The notes beneath the pieces were generated by a model. It was not told where the DNA came from, did no database searches, and worked only from the letters and a program-made list of their open reading frames with translations. This document shows, one piece after another, positions 19,121-27,295 of a stretch of DNA of 64,000 nt (position 1 is the stretch's first letter; each line of letters begins with the position of its first letter). The position numbers and the translations under genes were made by a program. Origin of the DNA: Kineosporia sp. NBRC 101731 (lineage in GTDB: Bacteria; Actinomycetota; Actinomycetes; Actinomycetales; Kineosporiaceae); assembly GCF_030269305.1 (NCBI RefSeq), contig NZ_BSTC01000002.1:620001-684000 (forward strand). The letters run 5' to 3'.

Positions 19121-20110
19121 ATGGACTTTGATCCGCTCATGGCTGCGGCCGCCTTCGGCATCGGCATCGTGGTGGGCCTCACCGGTATGGGCGGCGGCGC
19201 ACTGATGACGCCGGTGCTCGTGCTGTTCTTCGGGGTCACGCCGATGGCCGCGGTCTCCAGCGACCTGGTGGCGGCCGCGGTGATGAAGCCCGTGGGCTCG
19301 TGGGTCCATCTGCGCCGCGGCACGGTGAACCTGTCACTGGTCGGCTGGCTGTGTCTCGGCTCGGTACCGGCGGCCTTCGGCGGCGTGCTGGTGGCCCGGG
19401 CGTTCGGCAGCGGCGAGTCGGTGCAGCACGGCATCAAGATCGCGCTCGGGGTGGCCCTGATCATCGCCGCGGCCGGGCTGGGGGTGCGGGCCTATCAGCG
19501 GTTGCTGGAGCGGGCCGCGCGGCGCGACGGCCGGGCCGCTCCCCTGCCCGCCGAACGGCCCGACGTGGTCGCGCGGCCCGTGCCCACGGTGATCATCGGG
19601 GCTCTGGGCGGGCTGATCGTCGGTATCACCTCGGTGGGTTCCGGATCGCTCATCATCATCGCGCTGATGGCTCTCTACCCCACGCTCAAGGCCAGTCAGC
19701 TCGTCGGCACCGACCTGCTGCAGGCCGTGCCGCTGGTCTTCTCGGCGGCGATCGGGCACATCCTGTTCGGTGACTTCCAGCTCGACCTCACGCTGGCCCT
19801 GATCGTCGGCAGCGTGCCCGGCGCCTGGCTGGGCGCGCAGCTGTCCACCCGTCTGCCCGGTGGCCTGGTGCGCCGGGCCTTGGCCTTCGTGCTGCTCGCC
19901 TCCGCGCTGAAGATGTTCGGCGTCGGCAACGCCGAGACCGGGATCGCCCTGGCCTCGTTCCTGGTGATCGCTCCCGTGGCCTGGATGCTGCTGCGCCGCC
20001 GTCACGGTTTCCCGGCCCTGCCCCAGCCGGGTGAGGACGACGAGGAGGAGCAGACCGCACCGGATCCGGCCGGTCCGGCCGATCCGGTGCGGTCCGCCCC
20101 CGCTCGCTAA
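19121..20110 (+). CDS. TauE/SafE family sulfite/anion exporter
   Basis: The 329-residue integral membrane protein has about eight hydrophobic segments in two repeats. Each repeat carries the family glycine motif: GIVVGLTGMGGGALMTP near residue 15 and GLIVGITSVGSGSLIIIA near 180. Family members export sulfite, sulfoacetate or related anions. ATG 19121 is preferred over a TTG at 19055 because the hydrophobic domain starts directly after it. The AT-rich stretch just upstream (CTACTTTCTATAGTG) resembles a promoter. The C-terminal tail is acidic and Pro-rich. Its stop overlaps the convergent propeller gene by three bases. A link with the cys genes 18 kb away is only suggestive. Confidence 0.85.
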   Translation: MDFDPLMAAAAFGIGIVVGLTGMGGGALMTPVLVLFFGVTPMAAVSSDLVAAAVMKPVGSWVHLRRGTVNLSLVGWLCLGSVPAAFGGVLVARAFGSGESVQHGIKIALGVALIIAAAGLGVRAYQRLLERAARRDGRAAPLPAERPDVVARPVPTVIIGALGGLIVGITSVGSGSLIIIALMALYPTLKASQLVGTDLLQAVPLVFSAAIGHILFGDFQLDLTLALIVGSVPGAWLGAQLSTRLPGGLVRRALAFVLLASALKMFGVGNAETGIALASFLVIAPVAWMLLRRRHGFPALPQPGEDDEEEQTAPDPAGPADPVRSAPAR

Positions 20111-22368
20111 CGCGCCTGGTAGTGCGCCGCCACCGCCGCCGCCGACAGGGCGGTCGGATAGACGGCCACCTCGTCGACGCGTCCGGCGAAGAACCGGCTG
20201 CTCGGTGCGGACGGCCAGCTGTTCAGGTTGTCCCCGCCGACGCGCCAGTACCCGTCGTACGACTGGTTCGTCGTGGTGGTGTTCTGCCCCTGCAACTCAC
20301 CGTCGACGTACAGCCGCATCCCGTTCGCACCCTGGGTCCCGACGACGTGGTGCCAGCCGTCGTCGTTCAGCGGGGCGGTGCTGGTGAGCGTGGCGAAGCT
20401 GCCGGTGTACACGCCGAACGTGATCCGGCCGTTGTCGGTCATGTACAGATGTTTGTCGTACTGGCTGCTGACAGCCGGGTTACCGCTGAAGTCGAGCCCA
20501 CCGCGGTTGTTGCCGAACCCGACGATCCGGCCACCCGATCCGGTGGTGGTGCGCACCCAGGCCTCCACCGTGAAGGTCGACGGTGAGGGGCGGGTGACCT
20601 CGCTCGACACATACCCGGTGCTGCGGTCGAAGGTGACCGCCGGGTTGCCCGCCACCGCACCGGACTGACCGTGCGTCACGCCGCCGGCGAAGGTGCCCGC
20701 GTCGAGCTGCGCCGAGCTGTCCGCCGCCACCGGCCCTGCCGACTGCCCGAGCCGCCAGTACAGCGAGGGCGAGTCGGCCTCCACCGCGGACTGGTAGGGC
20801 GGGACGGTGGTCGCCACCGTGACCGCGGTCGAGGTGGCCCGGGGGCTCGCCCCGGTGCCGTTGGCCTGGGCGACGTCCACCGCATAGGTGTGGCTGCTGC
20901 CGTTCGCCAGACCCGTGTCCTCGAAGGAGGCGACCGGCCGGCGCCAGAACAGTGAGTGCACGTCCTGCGTCGCGATCGGTGTGGTGCCGTTGTCGCGGTA
21001 CAGCCGCACGACCAGATCGGTATCGTCCAGGTCGAGCGGTGACTGGACGAAGACCGAGATCCGGCCCCCTCCCCGGGCCACCGCCACCGGCACGGCCGGG
21101 CGGGCCGGCCCGGCGACCGGGCTCGCCGTCGGAGAGAACCGGGTGAAGCCCTGCTGGGCTACGTTGTTCACGGTGGTGAACTCGCCGCCGACGAAGATCT
21201 GGGTGCCGTCGGTGGCCAGCACCCGCGGGCCCAGACCGGCCCCGGTGCCGCCGTTCGTGTTCGGGTACCAGCTACCTACCGCCCCGGTCCCGGTCGACCG
21301 GGCGAGCAGGTGCCGCGACAATCCGTTCGACCACCCGATCTCGGGGAAAGCATCAGGATCGAAGGCGGTGTCGGCGCTGCAGTCGTGCGCGTGGGATCCG
21401 GTGTAGAGAAGACCGTTCAGCACGGCGATCCCCTGGGTGGCGCCGAGACAGCGGCTCACCCACTTCAGCGAGCCGTCCGACTGGTTCGCCGCGAACGTCC
21501 CGTCGAAACAACCACCCCCGGAGCCCTCGGCCCCGAAATAGACCGAGTCCGCGTCCACCGTGACCGCTTTGATCTGCACCGAGCAGGCGCTGCTGGCCGT
21601 GGGAATCACCGAGCCGGCCCCGAACGGCTCCAGTGTGCCGTCGGTCGCGTTCAGCGCCCCGGCCCGGTCGTACGTCACGTCGCCGTCCAGGCTGTCGAAA
21701 GCGCCTGCCACGTAGAGCTTGTCTTCTGCGGCCGAGAGATCGAGGCCGTAGACCACACCGTCGGCCGAAGCGTTGAACGCCGTGACCGTCGCTCCGGTCG
21801 TGGTGTTGACCCGGGCCAGCCGCAGCCGGGAGACGTTGTTCACCCGACCGAACCCACCGCCCAGGTAGACGGACGAGCTGCCGGCCGAGACGGCGTAGAC
21901 CCGGTAGTCGGCAACCGGGGCCCAGCTGGTGAGACTGCCGGTGGAGGTACTGAAAGCGGCCACCCGGCTGCGGCCCGTACCGGCGGCCGAGGTGAAATCG
22001 CCGGCGACGTAGAGCGTGGAACCGTCCGGGCTGACGTCGAGCGAACGCACCAGACCGTTCAGGTTCGCGTTGAACGAGGTCACCAGGGCGCCGGTCGCGG
22101 CGTTGAAGGCAGCCAGGTAGTTGCGGGTGGTCTCATTCGTGCCGGAGGCCGCCCCCGGTGGCCTCACCCGGGTGAAGTCTCCTGCGACATAGACATTTCC
22201 GTTGGCGGCGGCAATGGCGCGCACCACCCCGTTGGTTTGCCAGCTCGGCGCGGCCGACCCCGGTACAGAACCCTGTACCGCGTGCGCGGGGCCGGCCGGG
22301 ACGAGAGCGACGGAGACCGAGGACAGAAGTCCCACGGCGAACAATGACAGGCGTCTGAATCCGTTCAT
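20107..22368 (-). CDS. Secreted beta-propeller protein with C-terminal LamG domain
   Basis: The 753-residue protein has a Sec signal peptide ending AHA near residue 30. Residues ~45-420 contain repeats of the type VYVAGDFT/LYVAGAFDS/IFVGGEFTTVNNVA, which mark a propeller. A fibronectin-type-III-like segment covers about 425-525, and a LamG/concanavalin-like fold about 530-753 (FTVEAWVRTTTGSGG, DDGWHHVVGTQGANGMRLYVDGELQG, GRVDEVAVYPTALS). LamG domains bind carbohydrates, so this could be a matrix protein attached to the exopolysaccharide made by the neighbouring genes. A similar propeller protein lies at the other side of the locus (34501-37443). No sortase or membrane anchor is seen. Confidence 0.8.
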   Translation of the reverse strand: MNGFRRLSLFAVGLLSSVSVALVPAGPAHAVQGSVPGSAAPSWQTNGVVRAIAAANGNVYVAGDFTRVRPPGAASGTNETTRNYLAAFNAATGALVTSFNANLNGLVRSLDVSPDGSTLYVAGDFTSAAGTGRSRVAAFSTSTGSLTSWAPVADYRVYAVSAGSSSVYLGGGFGRVNNVSRLRLARVNTTTGATVTAFNASADGVVYGLDLSAAEDKLYVAGAFDSLDGDVTYDRAGALNATDGTLEPFGAGSVIPTASSACSVQIKAVTVDADSVYFGAEGSGGGCFDGTFAANQSDGSLKWVSRCLGATQGIAVLNGLLYTGSHAHDCSADTAFDPDAFPEIGWSNGLSRHLLARSTGTGAVGSWYPNTNGGTGAGLGPRVLATDGTQIFVGGEFTTVNNVAQQGFTRFSPTASPVAGPARPAVPVAVARGGGRISVFVQSPLDLDDTDLVVRLYRDNGTTPIATQDVHSLFWRRPVASFEDTGLANGSSHTYAVDVAQANGTGASPRATSTAVTVATTVPPYQSAVEADSPSLYWRLGQSAGPVAADSSAQLDAGTFAGGVTHGQSGAVAGNPAVTFDRSTGYVSSEVTRPSPSTFTVEAWVRTTTGSGGRIVGFGNNRGGLDFSGNPAVSSQYDKHLYMTDNGRITFGVYTGSFATLTSTAPLNDDGWHHVVGTQGANGMRLYVDGELQGQNTTTTNQSYDGYWRVGGDNLNSWPSAPSSRFFAGRVDEVAVYPTALSAAAVAAHYQAR

Positions 22369-22469
22369 CGACGAACCCCCAGTTCACCTACGGCCGGCGT
22401 CTTCACCCGGCCACATGCACGAAAGGTAGCTCTCGGCGAACGAACCCGGACACGCTTTGAGGTTTTTGG

Positions 22470-23210
22470 TCAGACGGCGCTGAGCTGCCGGAACGTGCGC
22501 ACGAGCAGCCGGAGATCGAAGAGGACGTTGAGCAGTGCCAGGATCCCGTAGACGGCGAGGAAGACCTTGGGGGCGCCGAGCAACAGGAAGGCGAGGCAGA
22601 GCGTGCCGTAGTCGACGGGCAGGAGCAGCAGTCCGCGCATCAGCGAGTCACCGGTCTCGGCCGGGCGCCCGCCGGCCTGGGCCCGCAGCAGCTGGTCACG
22701 CAGCATCGAACCGAAAGCCAGTGCCACATAGGCAGTCAGGAAGACCAGCGGAAGCAGCAACATCCAGCCGGAGAGGTCCGGGACGAATCGGTAGACGCTG
22801 ATGGCCACGGCCGAGTGCAAGAGACAGGACTTCACGGCGTCCACCACATGGTCGAGCCATTCCCCGACCGGCGAACCGCCACCACGCAACCGGGCGAGCT
22901 GACCGTCCGCGGAGTCAAACGCGAAACCGGCCAGTAATGCGAAAGAAACCAGTACCCCTAGCCACCAGGACGGTTCGACCAGCATCACGGCGACCACACC
23001 CACCAACGAGAGAGCCGCACTGATCGCCGTCAGACGGTTCGGCGTCCAGCCCCGCACGAACGAGGCCGCCGCCAGGTATCCCCCCAGCCGACGGTTCACG
23101 AATCGCAGGTAGGCGGGCGTCTGAGCCTTGGGCTTCTGGGCGAACCGCAGCCGCGAGACGGCCTCGGCGTAGGTGAGGACGGGAGCCGGAGGATCGGCGG
23201 AGACGACCAT
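22470..23210 (-). CDS. CDP-alcohol phosphatidyltransferase family membrane enzyme
   Basis: The 246-residue membrane protein has the CDP-OH-P signature DGxxAR(x)nGxxxDxxxD, seen as DGQLARLRGGG followed by GEWLDHVVD. It has about six membrane segments. Such enzymes displace CMP from a CDP-linked alcohol onto a second alcohol. ATG 23210 has AGGAG seven bases upstream and is preferred over an earlier frame start at 23279. The divergent neighbour at 23555 is a cytidylyltransferase that could make the CDP-alcohol substrate. Phospholipid head-group transfer is the default function for the family. Transfer onto a polysaccharide precursor is an alternative suggested by context. Confidence 0.83.
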   Translation of the reverse strand: MVVSADPPAPVLTYAEAVSRLRFAQKPKAQTPAYLRFVNRRLGGYLAAASFVRGWTPNRLTAISAALSLVGVVAVMLVEPSWWLGVLVSFALLAGFAFDSADGQLARLRGGGSPVGEWLDHVVDAVKSCLLHSAVAISVYRFVPDLSGWMLLLPLVFLTAYVALAFGSMLRDQLLRAQAGGRPAETGDSLMRGLLLLPVDYGTLCLAFLLLGAPKVFLAVYGILALLNVLFDLRLLVRTFRQLSAV

Positions 23211-23554
23211 GAGAGCACTCCTGAGGCGAACGTGACACCGCCCGGTGTCACTGAAAAGCGGGTGAACGGCGTCAAACACACAAAGGGCCTAGATCATGAA
23301 CTAATGGTTGACAGGACACGAATCCTTGATCTTCCCTGAGGGGGAGCCGCCCGGGAGGACGCGGAAGTCGCCATTGACGGGGGTGACGCAACCTCAAGGT
23401 ACGACAAAGTTAGGGAAAAGTACTCCAAACGGTCATTCGGGCGTTTACAGTCAATCCACAGCTCAGCGTCGGGCGCTCACCGCAGATCGCCAGATCGTCG
23501 AAAAAGGAGCAGTCACCGCGTAGAGCGGTGCCGGACAACGTCTTTGGGGATGAG
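23211..23554. promoter_or_regulatory. Divergent promoter region of the exopolysaccharide locus
   Basis: This 344-base region is lower in GC than its surroundings and separates the CDP-alcohol transferase from the cytidylyltransferase. AAAAAGGAG occurs at 23501-23509, but the nearest plausible starts are 19 or more bases on. A TTGACGGGGG element near 23374 might be a -35 box. I see no credible gene in it. Confidence 0.4.
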
Positions 23555-24007
23555 ATGACTCTGCGGGTCGGCTATGCGCCGGGTGTCTACGACATGTTTC
23601 ACATCGGACACCTCAACATCCTCCGGCACGCCGCGGCCCGCTGCGACCGCCTGATCGTCGGCGTGGTGTCCGACGAGATGGCCTTCCGGGCCAAGGGCCG
23701 GATGCCCGTCGTCCCGCTGATCGAGCGGCTGGAGATCGTCCGCAGCATCGCCTGCGTCGACGAGGCCGTGGCCGAGGTCAAACCCGAAAAGCTCGACACC
23801 TGGCAGGATGTCAGATTCGACATCCTGTTCAAGGGCGATGACTGGCGGGGCACCCCGAAGGGCGACAAGCTCGAGCGGGACTTCGCCTCGGTGGGTGTGG
23901 AGATCGTCTACTTCCCTTACACGGTGCACACTTCCAGCAGCATGCTGCGGAAGGCACTGGAAAAGATGCTGAGCCCGGCCACGGCGTCCGCAGCGGCGGA
24001 GAGCTGA
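23555..24007 (+). CDS. Cytidylyltransferase, TagD/glycerol-3-phosphate type
   Basis: The 150-residue enzyme belongs to the HxGH nucleotidyltransferases, which join CTP to a phosphoalcohol. The start region reads VGYAPGVYDMFHIGHLN with the HIGH motif at residues 16-19. Later blocks are GVVSDEMAFRAKGR near 47-60 and a TSSSML segment near 129-134 in place of the RTEGISTS loop. ATG 23555 is preferred because the family starts a few residues before the first strand and GGGGA lies just upstream; a GTG at 23528 adds nine residues. With the divergent CDP-alcohol transferase it forms a likely two-step pathway. Wzz follows after six bases. The phosphoalcohol is not determinable. Confidence 0.85.
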   Translation: MTLRVGYAPGVYDMFHIGHLNILRHAAARCDRLIVGVVSDEMAFRAKGRMPVVPLIERLEIVRSIACVDEAVAEVKPEKLDTWQDVRFDILFKGDDWRGTPKGDKLERDFASVGVEIVYFPYTVHTSSSMLRKALEKMLSPATASAAAES

Positions 24008-24013
24008 TCGCGG

Positions 24014-25864
24014 GTGACCACCACGCACTCCTCGTCCGGCAGTCAGACCGTGACGGTGGGCCAGGTTCTGCACGCCCTGCGCCGCCGGGTCGGCATCTTG
24101 CTGCTGTGCACGGTGGCCGGCGGTCTACTGGCCGCCGCCTGGTCCACCACGGCTTCACCCAGCTATTCGGCCGGTTCCGTCGTCAAACTCGCCTCGCTCC
24201 CGGATAATCCGCTCACCACCAGCGCGGGGGCGGTGCGGGCGGTGAACCCCGCGACCGAGGCCGAAGTGGTGACCTCCAGTTCGGTCGCCGCCGGCGCCGC
24301 CGACCTGATGAAGAGCGACCTGTCGGCGGCCGATCTGATCTCCCGGGTGAAGGTCACCAACCCGGCCGACAGTCAGGTGCTCCGCATCGCCTTCACCGCG
24401 ACCTCCCCCGAGCGGGCCGCTCAGGGAGCCAACGCCTTCGCCCAGGCATACCTGAACTACCGGGCCGACGCCATCGAGGCCCAGATCAACGCGCTGGACA
24501 AGGAACTCAGCCGGCAGATCGACGATCTGACGCAGCAGCAGGAAGAGGCCCAGAACCGCGCCATCACCAGCACGAACGAGGTCACCCGGGCCAATGCCAA
24601 GGCCCGCGTGACCTCACTGAGCAGCGTGCTGCAGCAACTACGGGGCCAACGGGCCCAGCTCGGCGGCGCCTCCCGGCAGGCCGGTGAACAGGTCGGCTCA
24701 GCCCAGCCCCCGTCCGCCGCCTCCGGCATCGGCCGCCCCGTGCTGCTCGTCGCCGGCCTGGCCATCGGCCTGGTCGGTGGCCTGGTACTGGCCCTGCTGC
24801 GTGACCGCACCGATCAGCGGGTGCGCGACCGCGAGCAGGTCGAGTCCGAGCTCGGTCCGGTCATCATCACCGAGATCGCCACCCGACGGGGAAAGTCGTC
24901 CCCGGGAACCGAGACCGAGGCATTGCGACGACTCGGGGCCGTGGTGGCCGCTCCGCTCAACGCGGCCCGGATGAGCCCGGTCCTGGTCATGCCGGTGCGG
25001 GGCAACGACTCCTCCGACCTGGTCGCGAAGCTGACCGAGGCCGTCGGCACCCACACCCGCACCGTGCTGCTGTGCGCGGCCGACGCCGTCGCCCTGAACG
25101 GGAGCGCGCTGGAGTTCTCGCCGAACCGGCGAGGTCTGGTGCGTTCTTTCGGTGCGGAGGACGCGGTCAAGGCCGGTACCGATCTCACCTCCCTGGCCGG
25201 CGATGCCGACGTGGTGCTGGTGGACGGCATCAATGTCACCGACCCGAGCACCGCGCTCATGCTCGCACCGTCCTGCTCGGCCGTCCTGCTGGTGATCCGG
25301 CGCAAGGTCACCCGCCTGCCGGAGATCACCGCCACCGTGCGCGAACTGCGTCACGCCGGGGCCCAGGTACACGGTGTGATCCTTTTGCCGTCCCGCCCGG
25401 CCCGCCGGGCCGGTCATCCGGTCGGAGCGCATGTACGGCCGATGCCCCTGCACGAATCCGGCCGGGTCGCAGACCGTAGGACCAGCATCGAGTCTTCGGT
25501 TGGGCCCTCGGTCAAGCCTTCTGATGAGCCTTCGGTTCGGCCCTCCGCCGGGCCTTCCGGTCAACCCTCGGTTCGGCCCTCGACTGAGCGCTCAACTGAG
25601 TCCTCGACCGGGCTCTCGGTTGAGCCCGCCGCCGAGCCCTCGACCGGGCCCTCGGTTGAGTCCGTTGATTCCGCGCCGGTTCCGAGCCGCACCGGCTGGC
25701 CGACCCGAACCGTCTCGGCGCCACGTAACGGCATCGGCCGCTCCGGCAAACCCCACGGCGAACACAGCACCGGGGTGCCCCCGGTGACCCGGCCGCAGCC
25801 GATCATCGGCGATGCGCCCGGCCCCGGCGACCCGAAGAAGCAACCGTCCCGTGGAGGTTCGTGA
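24014..25864 (+). CDS. Wzz-type polysaccharide co-polymerase with degenerate kinase domain
   Basis: The 616-residue protein regulates chain length or export of the polysaccharide. It has two membrane helices at about 27-43 and 242-262 enclosing a Wzz periplasm-side domain with long coiled coil (150-225). The cytoplasmic part (300-460) resembles a BY-kinase, but the Walker A position reads VMPVRGNDSSDLVAKL with no GK(S/T). A Walker-B-like VVLVDG remains at 400-405. It is therefore unlikely to bind ATP as a kinase. Residues ~488-560 are an imperfect Ser/Pro repeat (PSV/PSA units), followed by a basic, Pro-rich tail. GTG 24014 lies six bases after the previous gene; the stop overlaps the next start. 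Confidence 0.82.
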   Translation: MTTTHSSSGSQTVTVGQVLHALRRRVGILLLCTVAGGLLAAAWSTTASPSYSAGSVVKLASLPDNPLTTSAGAVRAVNPATEAEVVTSSSVAAGAADLMKSDLSAADLISRVKVTNPADSQVLRIAFTATSPERAAQGANAFAQAYLNYRADAIEAQINALDKELSRQIDDLTQQQEEAQNRAITSTNEVTRANAKARVTSLSSVLQQLRGQRAQLGGASRQAGEQVGSAQPPSAASGIGRPVLLVAGLAIGLVGGLVLALLRDRTDQRVRDREQVESELGPVIITEIATRRGKSSPGTETEALRRLGAVVAAPLNAARMSPVLVMPVRGNDSSDLVAKLTEAVGTHTRTVLLCAADAVALNGSALEFSPNRRGLVRSFGAEDAVKAGTDLTSLAGDADVVLVDGINVTDPSTALMLAPSCSAVLLVIRRKVTRLPEITATVRELRHAGAQVHGVILLPSRPARRAGHPVGAHVRPMPLHESGRVADRRTSIESSVGPSVKPSDEPSVRPSAGPSGQPSVRPSTERSTESSTGLSVEPAAEPSTGPSVESVDSAPVPSRTGWPTRTVSAPRNGIGRSGKPHGEHSTGVPPVTRPQPIIGDAPGPGDPKKQPSRGGS

Positions 25865-26313
25865 TGCGCGTACTCATGGTCTGTTCCAGTGGTGGGCATC
25901 TCAGTCAGCTGCACGTGCTGGAAGACTGGTGGGGTCAGCACGACACCCACTGGGTCACGTTCGACACCGAGCACGCCCGGTCGCTGCTGGCCGGTCGTCC
26001 GACGATCTGGGCCCACCACCCCACCACCCGCAACATCCCGAACCTGCTGCGCAATTTCGGTCTGGCGGTGAAGACCATGCTGCGCCAGCGCCCCGACGTG
26101 GTGGTGAGCACCGGTGCGGGTGTGGCCCTGCCGTTCTTCCTGATGGCCCGGCTCCTTCGGGTGCCCACCGCATACCTCGAGGTCTACGACCGCATCACCT
26201 CACCCACCCTCACCGGACGGCTCTGCGCACCGTTGAGCAACGTCTTCATGGTGCAGTGGCCGGAGCAGACCGCCCTCTATCCGCGCGGAGTGGTGGTCGG
26301 CCGGGTCTTCTGA
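25864..26313 (+). CDS. PssD/Alg14-like glycosyltransferase subunit
   Basis: The 149-residue protein is the membrane-recruiting half of a two-part GT28-type glycosyltransferase. The N-terminal MVCSSGGHLSQL matches the Alg14/PssD signature. The middle reads RPDVVVSTGAGVALPFFLMARLL, and the C-terminus VVVGRVF is typical of PssD. ATG 25864 lies six bases after GGAGG; a GTG one codon earlier is possible. Its partner, the Alg13-like catalytic subunit, is encoded at 26570-27127. The 256-base gap between the two halves is unusual, since they are normally adjacent or overlapping, and it contains a perfect palindrome. Confidence 0.87.
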   Translation: MRVLMVCSSGGHLSQLHVLEDWWGQHDTHWVTFDTEHARSLLAGRPTIWAHHPTTRNIPNLLRNFGLAVKTMLRQRPDVVVSTGAGVALPFFLMARLLRVPTAYLEVYDRITSPTLTGRLCAPLSNVFMVQWPEQTALYPRGVVVGRVF

Positions 26314-26408
26314 TGCGACGACCCTGCAGCTACCCCGGGCCACGCACGGATCATGCCCGGCCCACCCGCGACCTTGTTCCAGAGCCTCATGACATGACAG
26401 CCGAGCGT

Positions 26409-26445
26409 TGTGTACACCTGGTACACCCGGTACCAGGTGTACACA
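26409..26445. promoter_or_regulatory. Perfect 16-bp palindrome between the Alg14- and Alg13-like genes
   Basis: TGTGTACACCTGGTAC at 26409-26424 is the exact reverse complement of 26430-26445, with a 5-nt spacer. It contains internal palindromes GTGTACAC and GGTACC. There is no U tract. It could be an operator for a dimeric regulator or a hairpin that tunes expression of the second subunit. Confidence 0.6.
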
Positions 26446-26569
26446 GCGCAGACCTGCCAGCTCCCGCTCCGGATACCCACGGCGCCCAAAGGTCGGCGAA
26501 TATTCGCGGCGTCCGCAGCTGGGTCTGTCCTGCCGAAGGAACGGCGATCGAACACCTCAGGAGTGAGCC

Positions 26570-27127
26570 ATGAGCACGGATTCGAGCGCACGACCCCGCG
26601 AGTTCGAAGCCAGCTACGGGGCAGATATTTTCGTGACGGTCGGCACCGATCACCACCCGTTCGACCGGCTCGTCGCCTGGGCCGACGCCTGGGCCCGCGA
26701 TCACCCCCGGGCCCGGGTGACTGTGCAGTACGGCCACGGCACTGCCCCGGACACCGCTCAGGGCGTGGTTTCCCTACCCGCGGCCGGTGTCCGGGCCCGC
26801 ATGGCCGCGGCCGATGTGGTGATCACCCAGGGTGGGCCGGGCGGCATCATCGACTGCCGGGCGACGGGACGGCTCCCGATCGTCGTGCCCCGGCGTCACG
26901 ACCTCGGCGAGCACGTCGACGACCACCAGGTCGCCTTCGCCACGCACATGGCCGAGGTCGGCCGTATTGCCCTGGCTACCGACGAGGCGACGTTCCGGCA
27001 GCTCATGACCCGGGCACTCACCGATCCCGGCGCCTTCCGGGTCGAGCCGGAGAGCTCCCCCACCGCCTCCACCGTGGCCGCGATCGACGCGGAGATCAAC
27101 CGCATCGCCCGCCGCCGGAGGCGCTGA
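26570..27127 (+). CDS. PssE/Alg13-like glycosyltransferase catalytic subunit
   Basis: The 185-residue protein carries the nucleotide-sugar-binding half of the pair with 25864-26313. DIFVTVGTDHHPFDRLV near residues 19-35 matches the Alg13/PssE N-terminus. DVVITQGGPGGIIDCRATGR near 84-103 is the GT28 donor-binding loop, followed by PIVVPRRHDLGEHVDDHQ. Together they would add the second sugar to the lipid-linked primer on the inner membrane face. ATG 26570 has AGGAG seven bases upstream. Immediately at the stop codon begins a 17-bp tandem repeat. Confidence 0.87.
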   Translation: MSTDSSARPREFEASYGADIFVTVGTDHHPFDRLVAWADAWARDHPRARVTVQYGHGTAPDTAQGVVSLPAAGVRARMAAADVVITQGGPGGIIDCRATGRLPIVVPRRHDLGEHVDDHQVAFATHMAEVGRIALATDEATFRQLMTRALTDPGAFRVEPESSPTASTVAAIDAEINRIARRRRR

Positions 27128-27207
27128 ACAGTCGGAGACGCTGCACAGCCGGAAGTGCTGCACAGCCAGAAGCGCTGCACAGCCAGAAGCGCTGCACAGC
27201 TGGCCCG
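27123..27207. repeat. 17-bp tandem repeat starting at a stop codon
   Basis: Five units of the type GCTGCACAGCCAGAAGC occupy 27123-27139, 27140-27156, 27157-27173, 27174-27190 and, partly, 27191-27207. The third and fourth are identical. The first contains the TGA stop of the Alg13-like gene. The array lies between convergent genes. Confidence 0.8.
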
Positions 27208-27295
27208 TTCCCCGTCAGCGATTCACGGCCGAGCCCCGGATGCGGTGGTCGTCGTCCGGATGCGGTGGCCGGTTGAGGCTACGGTCACCACCGCA

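Noticed and set aside
23308-23523. 71-codon plus-strand frame upstream of the cytidylyltransferase
   Set aside because: TTG start, no ribosome site, low-complexity polar product and no recognisable motif. More likely promoter/leader DNA.
26425-26429. Rho-independent terminator reading of the GTGTACACC palindrome
   Set aside because: Not accepted as the only explanation because no U tract follows and the perfect dyad with inner palindromes equally suits a protein-binding site.
27123-27207. CRISPR-like array
   Set aside because: The repeats are 17 bp, contiguous and without spacers, so it is a simple tandem repeat. No cas genes are present.
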